Source: an uncultured Prevotellaceae bacterium
GTDB taxonomy: Bacteria > Bacteroidota > Bacteroidia > Bacteroidales > Bacteroidaceae
DNA length: 64,000 bases
Assembly (NCBI GenBank): GCA_902761605.1
Contig: CACWLC010000003.1
Span: 33,812-97,811, forward strand
Reading direction: 5' to 3'
Every line of letters begins with the position of its first letter. Positions within the stretch are counted from its first letter, which is position 1. The notes under the pieces were generated by a model that was not told where the DNA came from, searched no databases, and saw only the letters and a list, made by a program, of their open reading frames with translations. The translations under genes and the position numbers were made by a program. This document shows, piece after piece, positions 62,978-64,000 of this stretch.

Positions 62978-63628
62978 TTATTCTGGATAGTTACCTTCAA
63001 TGTATGCTTTAATCAGAGAGGCATGAGAAAGGGGACTCTTTGGATTCCATACATCCTGATTGGTATTATAGTCGAGCAGAACAACTGGCTTGTTCTTGGA
63101 GATGATGCGGATGGCAGTTACTAATTTCTGGAGCTTATTCTCCAAAACCCATTTGTAACATGGAAGATAGATCAACTTCCGGGCTGTGAGGTAGCCAAGC
63201 AGTTCCTCTCCATGAACGCCCTTACGATGTCCGAGGCAAAGACCGAACTTGCGCTTAGTTCGTTTCATGTTCTTCATATCACGCTTCGAGAACAGGCTGG
63301 TGTCTATGTCGTTATCCTCAAACACTTTCAAACCTTGCCAGATGCCTTCGACAGACAAAGCCACTAGGTCTTCAGTAAAAGGAACAGGAATACCACCAAT
63401 GGGATAAAATGGGCTGAACTTGACAAATTCATCCTGGGCTTTGCTTGTCACATCGATGATCATCGCATCAGGATACTTTTCTTTCAACGATAAAATCGGC
63501 TTCCCGTTTTTATCTTTCTTGCCTGGTTCGAGAGGTTTTTTCTTGGATTCAATAATAATCATGGGCTTCATTTTAGAATCTGAAGCAAAATTACCACTTT
63601 TCTCCGAATAAACATTAATTTTCATCAT
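62978..63628 (-). CDS. Uncharacterised protein with NADAR-like pattern
   Basis: I do not know a named family for certain. The 216-residue product has a central block FVKFSPFYPIGGIPVPF (about 68-84) followed by SVEGIWQGLKVFE (92-104), which resembles the (F/L)SNFYP...SVEHxYQAxK pattern of NADAR (NAD/ADP-ribose associated) proteins, and an end part (PVVLLDYNTNQDVWNP and HASLIKAYIEG) in the place of the NADAR W-G-x-G...NxLGxxLM motif. This is inference from pattern. Lys/Arg-rich middle (KRDMKNMKRTKRK). A strong ribosome-binding sequence (AAGGTGAT) precedes the start, unlike its neighbours. ATG 63628 or 63625. Confidence 0.55.
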   Translation of the reverse strand: MMKINVYSEKSGNFASDSKMKPMIIIESKKKPLEPGKKDKNGKPILSLKEKYPDAMIIDVTSKAQDEFVKFSPFYPIGGIPVPFTEDLVALSVEGIWQGLKVFEDNDIDTSLFSKRDMKNMKRTKRKFGLCLGHRKGVHGEELLGYLTARKLIYLPCYKWVLENKLQKLVTAIRIISKNKPVVLLDYNTNQDVWNPKSPLSHASLIKAYIEGNYPE

Positions 63629-63720
63629 AAATCACCTTTTTTTTTATAATTTACCCAATGGCGGGCATAGTATATTGCCAAAAACAAGGAAAAAGTAATC
63701 AGTTGTGTGAAAAAAACGCA

Positions 63721-64000
63721 TTATTTATCATCACCAAACACATCTATGGGGTCGAATTCTTCTATACGTTTAAAACGACGCCATTCTTTGACAAATAGCA
63801 CATCGTCTTCGCTCTCAGGCTCAGGGGGAATAGGGTTAAGGAAAGGTTTTTGTTTTATATACTCCACTCCATAGTTGCGATATTTATCAGCGCAAAAGCA
63901 TGGAACGTGAAGAACGATATCCCCAATGTTCTCCAAATCTTTGAATAACTCATAAGGAACAGCTCTTGGATCTTCTGCATAAAGATAGATGTCTTTCAGA
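63721..64000 (-). CDS. Uncharacterised protein, 5' end beyond the window
   Basis: Open frame running off the right edge; the last 92 or so codons are seen. The visible part starts LKDIYLYAEDPRAVPYELFK, contains VLHVPCFCADKYRNYG, a Pro/Glu/Asp-rich stretch (NPIPPEPESEDD) and ends FDPIDVFGDDK. No family recognised. The visible start at an internal TTG (63936) is not the true start. It lies 92 bp upstream of, and in the same direction as, the NADAR-like gene, so the two may form a unit. Confidence 0.6.
   Translation of the reverse strand, partial: LKDIYLYAEDPRAVPYELFKDLENIGDIVLHVPCFCADKYRNYGVEYIKQKPFLNPIPPEPESEDDVLFVKEWRRFKRIEEFDPIDVFGDDK

Overview
The window looks like chromosomal DNA of a Bacteroidota bacterium, most likely of the Prevotella group. 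Evidence seen: nearly every promoter I can find is the Bacteroidota primary-sigma type (a -7 box TAnnTTTG, sometimes with a -33 TTTG about 20 nt upstream), Shine-Dalgarno sequences are mostly absent, the primary sigma factor is the short 286-residue form, and several gene orders are typical of the phylum (nusB-yajC-ybbR-coaE-DUF5606, rplY-pth-S4, nqrABCDEF, short menE). The species assignment is inference.

Layout. (1) 55-21773: an exopolysaccharide/O-antigen type cluster, all on the plus strand and tightly packed: SLBB export protein, Wzz-like protein, Wzx flippase, ATP-grasp ligase, epimerase, WecE-type aminotransferase, four GT4-like glycosyltransferases, hexapeptide acyltransferase, Wzy-like polymerase, WbsX/GH99-like protein, TupA-like ATP-grasp, radical SAM enzyme, the initiating polyprenyl-phosphate sugar transferase, and a two-barrel outer-membrane protein fused to a PAP2 phosphatase. 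Most of this block looks more AT-rich than its surroundings. (2) 21774-22157: a non-coding island with microrepeats, a 23-bp tandem repeat, a terminator, a REP-like palindrome and the menB promoter. (3) 22158-26170: menB-menC-menE (menaquinone) and aroB (chorismate pathway). (4) 26333-29311: a large outer-membrane beta-barrel protein with a Gly/Arg-rich tail. (5) 29326-36756: housekeeping genes: nusB-yajC-ybbR-coaE (with DUF5606 fused in frame) on the minus strand; rplY-pth-S4-antiporter-yhhQ-queF on the plus strand, with a clear preQ1-I riboswitch before yhhQ. (6) 36757-43840: hemW, an EF-G paralogue without the catalytic histidine, and iorA-iorB-aminotransferase (aryl-pyruvate metabolism). 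(7) 43870-51059: sigma factor, HtrA protease, RNase P RNA, reverse rubrerythrin, a beta-helix lipoprotein, cytidine deaminase and a LysM glucosaminidase. (8) 51084-62862: TamB, then the complete Na+-translocating NADH:quinone oxidoreductase nqrABCDEF with pyruvate kinase overlapping nqrF by one base. (9) 62978-64000: two uncharacterised minus-strand genes, one with a divergent NADAR-like pattern, the other cut by the window end.

How the genes fit together: region 1 builds and exports a polymer on undecaprenyl phosphate; menBCE and aroB feed the menaquinone pool that Nqr reduces; the iorAB-aminotransferase block would interconvert aromatic amino acids and aryl-acetates; yhhQ-queF supply queuosine precursors under a preQ1 switch. 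Items most worth a second look: the preQ1 riboswitch, an inverted pair of REP-like palindromes inserted in frame in the barrel-PAP2 gene, the barrel-PAP2 fusion itself, the CoaE-DUF5606 fusion, the EF-G paralogue, the short AT-rich periodic spacers at gene junctions, and the NADAR-like gene at the right edge. No tRNA, 5S/16S/23S rRNA, CRISPR array, insertion sequence or integrase was seen.
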